From NCBI RefSeq assembly GCF_001278075.1, contig NZ_CP011340.1:5577501-5641500 (forward strand): a stretch of DNA of 64,000 bases, written 5' to 3'. The stretch comes from Streptomyces pristinaespiralis (lineage in GTDB: Bacteria; Actinomycetota; Actinomycetes; Streptomycetales; Streptomycetaceae). The notes below the pieces were generated by a model. That model ran no database searches and was not told where the DNA came from. It saw only the letters and a program-made list of their open reading frames with translations. Of this stretch, positions 54,574-64,000 are shown piece by piece. Within the stretch, counting starts at the first letter, position 1, and each line of letters opens with the position of its first letter. A program made the translations under genes and the position numbers.

Positions 54574-54776
54574 TGCCGGTTCTCGCGCCCTCCGGCCGGC
54601 GTGCCCTGGATGTCCGGTTCGCGGCCCTGCCCGTCCGGGGGCGGCCCGGCGCTCCTGCCCGGCCCGCCCGCCCCGGGCCCGGCACACGCAGGCGTATGGA
54701 CGCGGTTTCCGTCCGGGGGGCGCCGTACGGCAAGATGGGTGTATCTGCCCATCCACTTCCTGCCGGACGGTTTCTC

Positions 54777-56440
<1,664 letters not shown>

Positions 56441-56441
<1 letters not shown>

Positions 56442-56881
56442 TGCGGCGTATGGCCCGTCACATCTACCGCTGCCCCTTGCGCTGGTCGGACATGGACGCC
56501 TTCGGGCACGTCAACAACGTCGTCTTCCTGCGGTATCTGGAAGAGGCGCGGATCGACTTCATGTTCCGGCTGGCGCCGGGGGACGGTTCGCCCTCCTTCT
56601 CCGGCGGCTCGGTGGTCGCACGGCACGAGATCGACTACGTGCGTCCGCTGGTCCACCGGCACGAGCCGGTGATCATCGAGTCGTGGGTGACGAAGATCAG
56701 CGCCGCCTCCCTGACCATCGCCTACGAGGTCAAGGAGGAGGACGATCCGTCGACGGTCTATGTGCGGGCCTCGACGGTCGTCGTGCCGTTCAACCTCGAG
56801 TCGCAGCGGCCGCGCCGGATCAGCGCGGAGGAGAAATCCTTCCTCGAGAAGTACCTCGACAAGGCCGCCCTCGCCGCATGA
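56441..56881 (+). CDS. Acyl-CoA thioesterase (4HBT hotdog fold)
   Basis: The 146-residue protein has the 4-hydroxybenzoyl-CoA thioesterase pattern RWSDMDAFGHVNNVVFLRYL followed by EEARIDFM, with the catalytic Asp (about 17-19) in place, and VRPLVHRHEPVIIESWV further on. It hydrolyses an acyl-CoA of unknown chain. ATG at 56441 overlaps the ettA stop (TGATG); an ATG at 56450 is also possible. The stop overlaps the next start (ATGA), making an ettA-linked operon. Confidence 0.92.
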
Positions 56882-57546
56882 GCGTTCCCATGTCCGTGCC
56901 CGTGCAGAGTCTGCGACTCGCCGACGTGAGGGAGGCGGAGGACCTCTCCGCCTTCCTCGGCCGGCTGATCCACTACGACCGCGCCGCCGCGGTCAGGCTG
57001 CAGGCCGGCCGCGGGGCGCTCGCGGTGTTCGGGCGTCCGCCGTCCTTCGAGGTGCTCGCCATCCGTACGGCACGGCTCGCGGAGTCCGTCGAGCTGGACG
57101 TCACCGTCTCCGCGGGGGAGCTGCTGGAGTCGCTGGAGGGCGCGGAGTTCGCCGTGCCCGCGGCGGTCACCGGCCCTCCGTGGGCCGGTGTGCTTCCGCC
57201 GCGCGGCGGCTGGCGGGAACTGCCCGGGCTGCCGGACGTCTCCGCGATGCGGGCAGCCGTGGGAGCGGCCGTGGCCGAGTTCCGCCGGCGTGACGAGGAG
57301 CTGCCGGCCGAGCGGCGCACCCGTGCGGAACGGGATCGCATCGGCCGCGAGATCTGGTCGCGCACGGTCGGCGCGACGGACCTGCCCCTGCGCGCCGTGC
57401 ACGCCGCGCAGTCGCTCGGTTTCCTGCGCCCCGGCATGCCCGTGGCGCTGCTGGCCGCGGGGACGTGGCTGAGACTGCGTACGCCCTTCGGGTCCATCGC
57501 GCTGCGCACCAACGGCGTGGGCGGCCTGACGGTCACCCCCGCGTAG
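56878..57546 (+). CDS. Hypothetical protein coupled to thioesterase
   Basis: The 222-residue protein is soluble, begins MSVPMSVPVQSLRLADVREA and contains AEDLSAFLGRLIHYDRAAAV, RLQAGRGALAVFGRPPSFEV, LPPRGGWRELPGLPDVSAMR and AVHAAQSLGFLRPGMPVALL. I know it only as an uncharacterised actinobacterial type; no catalytic motif is evident. ATG at 56878 overlaps the thioesterase stop, so it likely acts with ettA or the thioesterase. Confidence 0.82.
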   Translation: MSVPMSVPVQSLRLADVREAEDLSAFLGRLIHYDRAAAVRLQAGRGALAVFGRPPSFEVLAIRTARLAESVELDVTVSAGELLESLEGAEFAVPAAVTGPPWAGVLPPRGGWRELPGLPDVSAMRAAVGAAVAEFRRRDEELPAERRTRAERDRIGREIWSRTVGATDLPLRAVHAAQSLGFLRPGMPVALLAAGTWLRLRTPFGSIALRTNGVGGLTVTPA

Positions 57547-57616
57547 CTCAGCGCGCAGGCCACCTGCCGCCGGTGGAGGAACCGCCGAGGTGGCCACGCC
57601 GCTGCCGCCCCCCGCG

Positions 57617-58567
57617 TCAGCGTTCCGACGCGTCGTCCGGCCAGATCCCGATGTGGTCCTGTTCGAGCTCCAGCATCACGCGGTGCTCCATGCCCAGCGC
57701 CGCCGTGTAGTCGGCCGGCAGCTGAAGGCGCCCCGCCCGGTCCAGCATCGCGTACTCGCGTGCCACCACCGACTCCTGCCCCTCCGCGTCGATCTCGGTG
57801 CGCCTCAGCACCTCCGACGACGTGCGGCCGTCGCGGATGGCGACCGTGCGGCGGACCTCGCCCGCGACGGCCTGGTCGTGGGTGACGATCACGATCGTCG
57901 TGCCCAGCTCCTCGTTGGCCCGGCGGAACGCCGCGAAGACCTGCTCACCGGTCGCCGAGTCCAGCTCACCGGTCGGCTCGTCGGCGAGCAGCACCGCGGG
58001 CGAGTTGGCGAGGGCGACGGCGATCGCGGTGCGCTGCTGCTGCCCGCCGGACATCTGGTGGGGGCGCCGGTCGCGACAGTCGTCGACGCCGAGCATCGAG
58101 AGCAGTTCCTGTACGCGCTCCGCCTTCCGCTTCTTGCCGCCACCGCCGCCGCGCAACTGCATCGGCAGGGCCACGTTCTGGGCGGCGGTCAGGTACGGCA
58201 GCAGGTTGCGGGCGGTCTGCTGCCACACGAAGCCGACGACCTCACGGCGGTAGCGCAGCCGCGCCTTCGCGTCCATGGCGAGCAGGTCGCACCCGGCGAC
58301 CCGGGCCGCGCCGGCGGACGGCACGTCCAGCCCGGCGAGGATGTTCATCAGGGTCGACTTCCCGCTGCCCGACGCGCCGACGAGGGCCATCAACTCGCCC
58401 TCCTTGACCAGCAGGTCGAGTCCTTGCAGCGCCTGGACCTCCACCCCGTCCGAGGCGAAGATCCGCACCAGCCGGTCGCAGCTGATCAGCGCGTCGTGCC
58501 CGTACGAGGGCCGGTCGCGATGGGCAGCGGCGCGTTCCTCCAGCTGCTCCAGGGTGGTGTCGGTCAT
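57617..58567 (-). CDS. ABC transporter ATP-binding protein with AbrB-like C-terminal domain
   Basis: The 316-residue protein has a MacB/LolD-type ATPase (Walker A GASGSGKS, signature MSGGQQQRTAIAVAL, Walker B VLLADEPTGELD) in residues about 25-255. Beyond it, residues about 265-316 (YAMLDRAGRLQLPADYTAAL, then MEHRVMLELEQDHIGIWPD) look like an AbrB/SpoVT or MraZ-type swapped hairpin, which is not usual in such ATPases. ATG at 58567 overlaps the permease stop by 4 nt (ATGA). With the two FtsX-type permeases it forms an export or lipid-release machine. Confidence 0.9.
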   Translation of the reverse strand: MTDTTLEQLEERAAAHRDRPSYGHDALISCDRLVRIFASDGVEVQALQGLDLLVKEGELMALVGASGSGKSTLMNILAGLDVPSAGAARVAGCDLLAMDAKARLRYRREVVGFVWQQTARNLLPYLTAAQNVALPMQLRGGGGGKKRKAERVQELLSMLGVDDCRDRRPHQMSGGQQQRTAIAVALANSPAVLLADEPTGELDSATGEQVFAAFRRANEELGTTIVIVTHDQAVAGEVRRTVAIRDGRTSSEVLRRTEIDAEGQESVVAREYAMLDRAGRLQLPADYTAALGMEHRVMLELEQDHIGIWPDDASER

Positions 58568-61368
58568 CGCGTGTCTCCTGCCCTGAGTTCGGTGATCGAT
58601 CCGCGGCGCCCCGCCCACCACGCCTGGACAGCGGCCACCGTCCCCGCCAGCACGACCACGGCGGCCGCGGGCAGCGCCAGCGACCACGGGTCGGCCCGCA
58701 GGGACGCGCTGTCCAGGGGCGCGGAGCCGGGCGCGGCCGCCAGCGCGAGCCGCACCAGGTCCACTCCGGGCGCGAGGAGCCGGATCGTGGCCCAGCCGAC
58801 GAGGATGCCGCCGACCGCGGCCAGCAGTGCCTGGGGGAGTGCTTCGAGGCCGAGCAGCTGCCGGCCCTGACGGGTGGTGAGGCCCATGGTGCGCAGCCGG
58901 GCCAGCAGGGTGGCGCGTTCCGGTGCGGCCTGCATGAGCGAGAGCAGCAGCGCCAGCACGGCGTAGCCGGCCCCGGCGGCGATGGCGGCCGCGTAGATCC
59001 GTTCGGCGCCGGACTGGAGCGGCGAGTCGGTGAAGGCCGCCCGCGCCTCGTCGCGCAGCCGCACGGTGAGGTCGTCGTCCATGCCGTGGACGGCCGCGCG
59101 CAGTGCCTTGCCGTCGATACCGGCGCCCGTGGCCAGCAGCGCTGTCGGCGCGCGGTGGGTGAGCCGTGAGCCGTCGACGACGAGGAACTCGGCGGACGAC
59201 ACGGCGGGGGTCCGGGACCGCACGGCGCTGACCTTGACGTCGAACGGGCCGGCTGTCGAGTTGATCCGGTGGGTCCCCGTGCCGAGCTGCGTCGCGACGC
59301 CGGGCGAGGCGACGGCGTGCAGAACGGGCCGCCCCGAAGCGTCCCCCGAGGGCGGCGAGGTCCTGAGCGCGTCCGCCGGGAAGGCGCCCAGCTCGGCGTG
59401 CCGGGTGAGGCGCGCGTACGCGCCGGGGTCGGCGCCGACGAGGGAGACGGGCAGCGGGTCGGACCGTTCGGCCTGGTTCCGGGCGGGCAGGTTCAGCGCG
59501 TGCTCGATCTGCACGGCGGTCACCTCCCGTACGCCGGGCACGTCCCGCACGGCCCGCTCCGCCCCCTTCGGGAGCGCCACCGTGTCGCCGGGGCCGGCGA
59601 CGCGCGCGTCCGCGCCCGTCGCCAGCAGCGCCGCCCGGTCCCGCGCGTCCGCGACGCCCGCGAGGACAGAGCCGCCGAACGCGGCCGTGGTCAGCGCGAC
59701 CAGCAGGGCCAGCAGCGGCAGTGCGCCGGCGGCCGAGGAGCGGCCGGTACGGGCGAGCGAGAGGAATCCGACGGCGCCGCGCAGCCGGCCGGCGGGACGG
59801 GCGGCCCAGCGCAGCGGCAGCGGATAGAGCCGTACGAGGACGAGCGCGGCGATCAGGCCGACGAGCACGGGCGCGGCGCTGACGAGGTGGTCTGCGCCGT
59901 CGGATGTGCCGCGCCGCCGCAGCGCGACGACCGCGCCGACGGCCAGGACCAGCAGGGTGAGTTCGGCGACCGTGCGGCGCCTGGAGGGCCGGGCGAGCAC
60001 CACGTCGTCGCGCTCCCCGGGCACACGTGGCCTGCGGTGCTGCGTCACCGCGCGCACCGGCAGCGCGGCGCAGGCCATGACCGCCACGGCTGCCGCCCCG
60101 ATCACTGCGGGCATGGGTCTCGCGTCGTCGACGACGAGGACCGCGAGGAGGAGACCCGCGGCCGCGGTGGGCAGGGCGACGACGGCGGTCTCGGCGAGCA
60201 GCCTGCCGCCGATGCCGCGCAGCGAACCGCCGCGGGAGCGCAGCAGGGCCAGTTCGGCCCGGCGCCGCGCGGCGAACAGCCCGCCCGTCATCGCCACCAC
60301 GACGGCGGCGACGGTGCCGATCCCGAAGGCGGCCACGGCGACGACCGGAGTGATGGCGTCCCGCATCGTGGTGTAGGAGGCGAGGATGCCGTCCATGTCC
60401 GTGGTGAGCAGGGCGTTCTCGTCGACGGCGCTCTTGATCCCGAGCAGCCCGGGGCCGCCTTCGAGGGAGGCGATCCGGTCGGTGAGGGCGGGCACGTCCT
60501 GGGTGGTGAGGTGGCCGGTGAGCGGGGCGAAGCGCCAGTACGGCTGGGGCTCGCCCAGGGTGCCCAGCAGCGCCGGGGCAGCGTCGGGGGCGATCAGCAG
60601 GGAGGCGTTCCAGTACACCAGCGGTGGGCTGGTCCCGGGCGCGACGAGCAGTCCGGGGGCGCGCAGACGCGGGTCGGCGGACCAGTAACTGCCGTGCGGA
60701 TCTCCCGGGTCCACGATGCCGGTGATCCGTACCGTCAGTGCCGTGTCCCCGGGAGCGCCCAGGTGCAGCACGGAGCCGGTCTCGATGCGCAGGGTCTTCG
60801 CGGTCTCCGCGGTGACCGCCGCCTCCAGTTCGTCGGTGGCGGACGTGGTCCGTCCGTCCGTCCTCGGCAGCCTGCCCTCACGCACCTTGGAGTGCGTCTC
60901 GAGCCCGCTCTGCGCCACGAGGGAGAACTGCGGCGACGCGCCCTGGGGGCGCGGCAGCCAACGGTCCCTGCCCTCCAGGGGCTTGGCGGTCTCCACGCCG
61001 TACGCCGACTGCGCGGTGTCCACGCGCAGCGGCTTCGGCAGCAGTTCGGTGATGGCCCGGTGGGCGCCGGCGAGGCGCTCGGGGAGCAGCGACTTCTCCC
61101 GGGCGGGTTCGGGCATTCCGAGCGGCGGCTGCGGTGCGCTCACCTCCAGCACGCTGCGGGACGGCTGGGCGTCGCTCAGGTCGTGCCGCAGGCCGTGGTT
61201 CTCGTACGAGTCGACGGCACGGGGGAACGCGGCCGCGAGGAACGCCGTGAGCAGGACGAGCACACCGAACGCGAGGGCGGCACCCGGCGCCGTGCGCAGC
61301 CGGGTCCTGACCCACGGGGCCACCGTGCGTCGGGCGTGGCCCTCGGGCCTGCTGGAGCGCGGATTCAT
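58564..61368 (-). CDS. FtsX/MacB-type ABC permease
   Basis: The 934-residue protein has one N-terminal helix (PGAALAFGVLVLLTAFLAAA), a long outer domain, and two clusters of membrane helices (for example VVAVAAFGIGTVAAVVVAMT and YAVLALLLSLMQAAPERATL) with the FtsX pattern RAELALLRSRGGSLRGI and RATLLARLRTMGLTTRQ near the inner faces. ATG at 61368 overlaps the stop of the upstream permease (TGATG). It pairs with the neighbouring permease and the ATPase; the substrate is likely a lipoprotein, lipid or peptide. Confidence 0.92.
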   Translation of the reverse strand: MNPRSSRPEGHARRTVAPWVRTRLRTAPGAALAFGVLVLLTAFLAAAFPRAVDSYENHGLRHDLSDAQPSRSVLEVSAPQPPLGMPEPAREKSLLPERLAGAHRAITELLPKPLRVDTAQSAYGVETAKPLEGRDRWLPRPQGASPQFSLVAQSGLETHSKVREGRLPRTDGRTTSATDELEAAVTAETAKTLRIETGSVLHLGAPGDTALTVRITGIVDPGDPHGSYWSADPRLRAPGLLVAPGTSPPLVYWNASLLIAPDAAPALLGTLGEPQPYWRFAPLTGHLTTQDVPALTDRIASLEGGPGLLGIKSAVDENALLTTDMDGILASYTTMRDAITPVVAVAAFGIGTVAAVVVAMTGGLFAARRRAELALLRSRGGSLRGIGGRLLAETAVVALPTAAAGLLLAVLVVDDARPMPAVIGAAAVAVMACAALPVRAVTQHRRPRVPGERDDVVLARPSRRRTVAELTLLVLAVGAVVALRRRGTSDGADHLVSAAPVLVGLIAALVLVRLYPLPLRWAARPAGRLRGAVGFLSLARTGRSSAAGALPLLALLVALTTAAFGGSVLAGVADARDRAALLATGADARVAGPGDTVALPKGAERAVRDVPGVREVTAVQIEHALNLPARNQAERSDPLPVSLVGADPGAYARLTRHAELGAFPADALRTSPPSGDASGRPVLHAVASPGVATQLGTGTHRINSTAGPFDVKVSAVRSRTPAVSSAEFLVVDGSRLTHRAPTALLATGAGIDGKALRAAVHGMDDDLTVRLRDEARAAFTDSPLQSGAERIYAAAIAAGAGYAVLALLLSLMQAAPERATLLARLRTMGLTTRQGRQLLGLEALPQALLAAVGGILVGWATIRLLAPGVDLVRLALAAAPGSAPLDSASLRADPWSLALPAAAVVVLAGTVAAVQAWWAGRRGSITELRAGDTR

Positions 61369-64000
61369 CAGTTGTCCCCCCTGTGGCGCAGAGTCACCGC
61401 GGGGTCCGCGCGACGCAGGGCGATGACGGCGACGATCAGAAGCGGCAGTGCGGCGACCCCCGCGAGGAGCAGACCCACCTGGCTCACGGGCAGTTCGATC
61501 AGCACATGCGGGACGGGCTTGGTGGCCTGCCCCGTCAGGACGATCAGCGGCACGACGGCCCGGGTCAGTACGGCACCCAGCCCGATGCCCACCAGCAGCG
61601 CGATGGCGATCAGCAGGGTCTGCTCCGCCGCGACCAGCCGGGCGAGCTGGCGGCGCGGTGCCCCGAGGGCCCGTAGTACGGCGAGCTCGGCGGATCGTTC
61701 CCGCAGCGAACCGGCCGCGCTGACGGCGAAGCCCACCGCGGCGAGCGCCGCCGCGGCCAGTGCCACCGCCATCAAGGCGGAGCGTGGCCCGGCGCCGAGC
61801 GGGTCGCCGAGGAGTTCCTCCGCGGCCTCGTCGCGTACGAGCACCTGGGCGGGGTCGGCGGCGGGGCGGCCGCGCAGGGCCTCGGCGACCTCGTCGGCCT
61901 TGCCCGGCTCGGTGCTCAGCCACCACTCGGTGGGCGTGAGCGACGAACCTCCCCTGGCGGCGATCGCCGTGTTGATCGCGGGCAGGTCCAGCAGCAGGGC
62001 TCCACCGTCGGTGTCCTGCTGGTCGGTGGCGGCTGCTTCGCCGTCCGCGGCCACGGTCGCGGCGGCGGCGCCGGGTCCGGTCGTGGGCAGGCCCCGCACC
62101 GTCCCGGCGATCTTCACGCGCAGCGACTCGCCCGACAGCATCACATCGATGACGTCGCCGCGCCCGGCCCCGGACGCCCGCAGGAACTCGTCCGTCGCGA
62201 CGGCCGCGATCTGCCGGGGCCCGGCCGGCCGCACGGCGGTGACGAGGACGCTGAACTCGGAGCGGACGGGCCGGCCCCACGAGTCGACCGCTCCCGGGTC
62301 CGGTCCGATGCCGTAGCCGAGGGTCAGCGGGTGGGAACCGGAGGCGGCGGGGCGCAGCGGCCGGGGGGTCCCGGGCTCGCCTGCCTGGATCTCGGTGTAA
62401 CCGCCCTCCCAGCGCGGTCCCTGACTCACCGTGACATCGCGGGAGGTCCCGTCGGCGTCTGTGGTGCGCAGCCGCTCGATGCTCAGGCGGTGCGTCGTCC
62501 TCGGGCCGTCCGGGATCGCGCCGTCGAGCCGCAGCCCGGTCAGGGCCAGCGGGCCGGCGGGGGCGGTGTGTGCTCCGGAGGACGACTCGTCGAGGTCGAC
62601 GGTCACCTGACGGACGCGGCCGTCGGCGGCCACCCTGCCGACGGGCATGCGGTAGGAGAGGCCGTAGCGGTCCTCGACGATGACGGTGACCTGCGGCGAC
62701 AGCCGCGAGGGCGGCGCACCGGCGAGGGCCTCCTCTTCCGCGATCCGCAGGTCGAGGGTGAGCCGGCGGGCGTCGTCGGGCAGCAGCACACCGGGACGGG
62801 CCCGCTCGGCGGCGGTGGCCGTGCCGAGCAGTGAGCCGGGCGGCTCGTCCGCGAGATCGTCCCGCAGCAGCAGGTGTTCGTCGGCGCGGGCGGTGTCGAT
62901 TGCGAGCACGGTCGCGGTCCGGTTGCCGGAGAGCCCCAGGGGAGCGCGGTGGGCGGGAGCGGCCTCGCGCACGCCGGGCAGGGACGCGTACAGGCCGACG
63001 TCTCCCGGCCGGCCCGCCCCGCTGTCCGTGACCCGCACCGACGCGCCGGCCCTGAAGTCGGCCTGGTCGCTCTGCGACCGGTCCCACGACGCGCTCTGAC
63101 CGATCGCCAGCATGCCCATCGCCACGGCGAGCACCAGCAGCAGCACCGGTCCGGCGCCGCGCAGCGGCCGGCGGCTGAACTGCCAGCCCGCGAGGGCCGC
63201 GGGCAGACCGCGGCCGCCGGCGGCGCGGCGTTCGGCGAGCCGGGCCGCGGGCGGCAGCAGACGCAGCGTCAGGACGGTGCCGGCCAGCAGGGCAAGGGCG
63301 GGCGCGGCGACCAGGAGGGGGTCGATGCCCAGGTCGCCCTCACGGTCACCGCTGATCGCCCCGCCGCCGGAGGAACCGGTCTGCCGGTCCAGCTGCCAGT
63401 AGGCGACCGCCGCGACGGCCAGCAGTCCCACGTCCGCACCGGCCCTGACCGGAGCCGGCAGCGTGCCGCCGCGGCCCCGTCGCAGCCGCAGCGCGCCGGA
63501 GGTCGCGGCCAGCGCGGGTGCCACGACGGCTGCCGCGCAGCACACCGCGACCCCGGCGGCCACCAGCCACACCTGCACCGTCGGCGCCTCGCCGAGCCGC
63601 AGTCCGCTCCTGGCGAGTGTGGAGTGCTCGGCCAGCAGACGGGTCAACGGCCCCGACAGCAGAGGCGCGCAGAGCGCCGCCGGGAGGGCGAGCAGCAGGG
63701 CCTCGACGGCGGCGAGCGAGATGATGCGCCGGCGTGACGCCCCGCGGGCGCGCAGCAGGTCGGTCTCGCCGGTCCGCTCCGAACTGAGCAGCCGGGCCAC
63801 CAGCAGCAGCGCGTACGCGGCGAGCAGCACCAGCTGCACGGCGACGATCATCAGGGTGGAGCGGGCGACCAGCAGGGCCCGTTCACTCTGGGCCAGCACG
63901 GTCGGCAGGGAGGTGTGCACCGTCGCACCGGACCTGAACGCCGGGTCCTGGGCCAGCGATCGGGGGCCGCTCGTCGCCGTGGCACGCAACGCGCCGATGC
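61368..64000 (-). CDS. FtsX/MacB-type ABC permease (5' end outside window)
   Basis: At least 877 residues are visible and the frame is open to the right edge, so the start is missing. It resembles the adjacent permease: helix clusters with SSERTGETDLLRARGASRRR and ERSAELAVLRALGAPRRQLA, an outer domain of several hundred residues, and a final helix pair before AVIALRRADPAVTLRHRGDN. Two large permeases and one ATPase make a heterodimeric MacB-like or LolCDE-like exporter. Confidence 0.9.
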   Translation of the reverse strand, partial: IGALRATATSGPRSLAQDPAFRSGATVHTSLPTVLAQSERALLVARSTLMIVAVQLVLLAAYALLLVARLLSSERTGETDLLRARGASRRRIISLAAVEALLLALPAALCAPLLSGPLTRLLAEHSTLARSGLRLGEAPTVQVWLVAAGVAVCCAAAVVAPALAATSGALRLRRGRGGTLPAPVRAGADVGLLAVAAVAYWQLDRQTGSSGGGAISGDREGDLGIDPLLVAAPALALLAGTVLTLRLLPPAARLAERRAAGGRGLPAALAGWQFSRRPLRGAGPVLLLVLAVAMGMLAIGQSASWDRSQSDQADFRAGASVRVTDSGAGRPGDVGLYASLPGVREAAPAHRAPLGLSGNRTATVLAIDTARADEHLLLRDDLADEPPGSLLGTATAAERARPGVLLPDDARRLTLDLRIAEEEALAGAPPSRLSPQVTVIVEDRYGLSYRMPVGRVAADGRVRQVTVDLDESSSGAHTAPAGPLALTGLRLDGAIPDGPRTTHRLSIERLRTTDADGTSRDVTVSQGPRWEGGYTEIQAGEPGTPRPLRPAASGSHPLTLGYGIGPDPGAVDSWGRPVRSEFSVLVTAVRPAGPRQIAAVATDEFLRASGAGRGDVIDVMLSGESLRVKIAGTVRGLPTTGPGAAAATVAADGEAAATDQQDTDGGALLLDLPAINTAIAARGGSSLTPTEWWLSTEPGKADEVAEALRGRPAADPAQVLVRDEAAEELLGDPLGAGPRSALMAVALAAAALAAVGFAVSAAGSLRERSAELAVLRALGAPRRQLARLVAAEQTLLIAIALLVGIGLGAVLTRAVVPLIVLTGQATKPVPHVLIELPVSQVGLLLAGVAALPLLIVAVIALRRADPAVTLRHRGDN

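Noticed and set aside
61369..63087. Upstream in-frame extension of the 934-residue permease
   Set aside because: The extension is Arg/Pro-rich and lies antisense-frame within the other permease; the ATG at 61368 overlaps the upstream stop and begins a normal N-terminus.

Overview
The window looks like a core chromosomal stretch of a Streptomyces (or very close actinomycete). Base composition is very GC-rich, third codon positions are almost all G or C, GTG and TTG starts are common, many genes overlap by 4 nt (ATGA or GTGA), and several genes are of types typical of this genus: a tail-less SsbB, a DynA/DynB dynamin pair, LAxTG sortase substrates, SpoIIE-type phosphatases and a SigE-family sigma/anti-sigma pair. 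All functions below are read from sequence by eye; no database search was run.

Layout. 1-5.6 kb: a partial DUF6058-like gene, a TIM-barrel isomerase translationally coupled to a MarR-GNAT fusion, a ClC-type channel, a DUF7144-like membrane protein and a LacI repressor. 5.7-8.9 kb: a divergent, tightly overlapping three-gene catabolic operon (Gfo/Idh/MocA dehydrogenase, DUF993 barrel, sugar isomerase) with a near-perfect LacI palindrome in its promoter. 9.2-15.6 kb: a polymorphic toxin operon on the minus strand (SseB-like protein, WXG-type partner, 1,539-residue RHS protein with a short C-terminal toxin domain, small immunity gene), preceded by a DUF397-like remnant. 15.8-17.8 kb: a secreted protein, a SigE-family sigma factor and a membrane anti-sigma-like protein whose outer domain is a paralogue of the secreted protein. 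18.2-22.0 kb: a RecD2-type helicase and citrate synthase. 22.4-25.2 kb: a copper unit (copZ, copA) with a CsoR-like operator and a 57-nt perfect palindrome between the genes.

25.3-33.0 kb: a small HTH gene and a myo-inositol catabolic cluster. An iolE-like gene diverges from iolC, a Cgl0158-type aldolase, iolB, iolD and mmsA/iolA; a 40-bp imperfect palindrome overlaps the iolC -35 box. Together these cover inosose dehydration, ring opening, isomerisation, phosphorylation, aldol cleavage and semialdehyde oxidation; the first step (inositol dehydrogenase) is not in this cluster. 33-44.3 kb: mixed genes including a secreted subtilase, an alpha/beta hydrolase fused to an ABC ATPase with its permease, a VWA lipoprotein, an F420-type nitroreductase, a membrane SpoIIE phosphatase and a MarR regulator.

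44.4-57.5 kb: a DUF4142 protein, an unusual exonuclease-BRCT-BRCT-TerD fusion, a small secreted protein, tRNA-Arg(TCT), the dynamin pair, ssbB, a thioester-domain sortase substrate, ettA, a thioesterase and an unknown coupled gene. 57.6-64.0 kb: an ABC exporter operon on the minus strand with two large FtsX-type permeases (the first runs off the window) and an ATPase with an extra AbrB-like C-terminal domain.

The items most worth following up are the secreted copy of the anti-sigma sensor domain, the DnaQ-BRCT-TerD fusion, the hydrolase-ABC fusion transporter, the ATPase-AbrB fusion, the RHS toxin/immunity pair and the copZ-copA palindrome.
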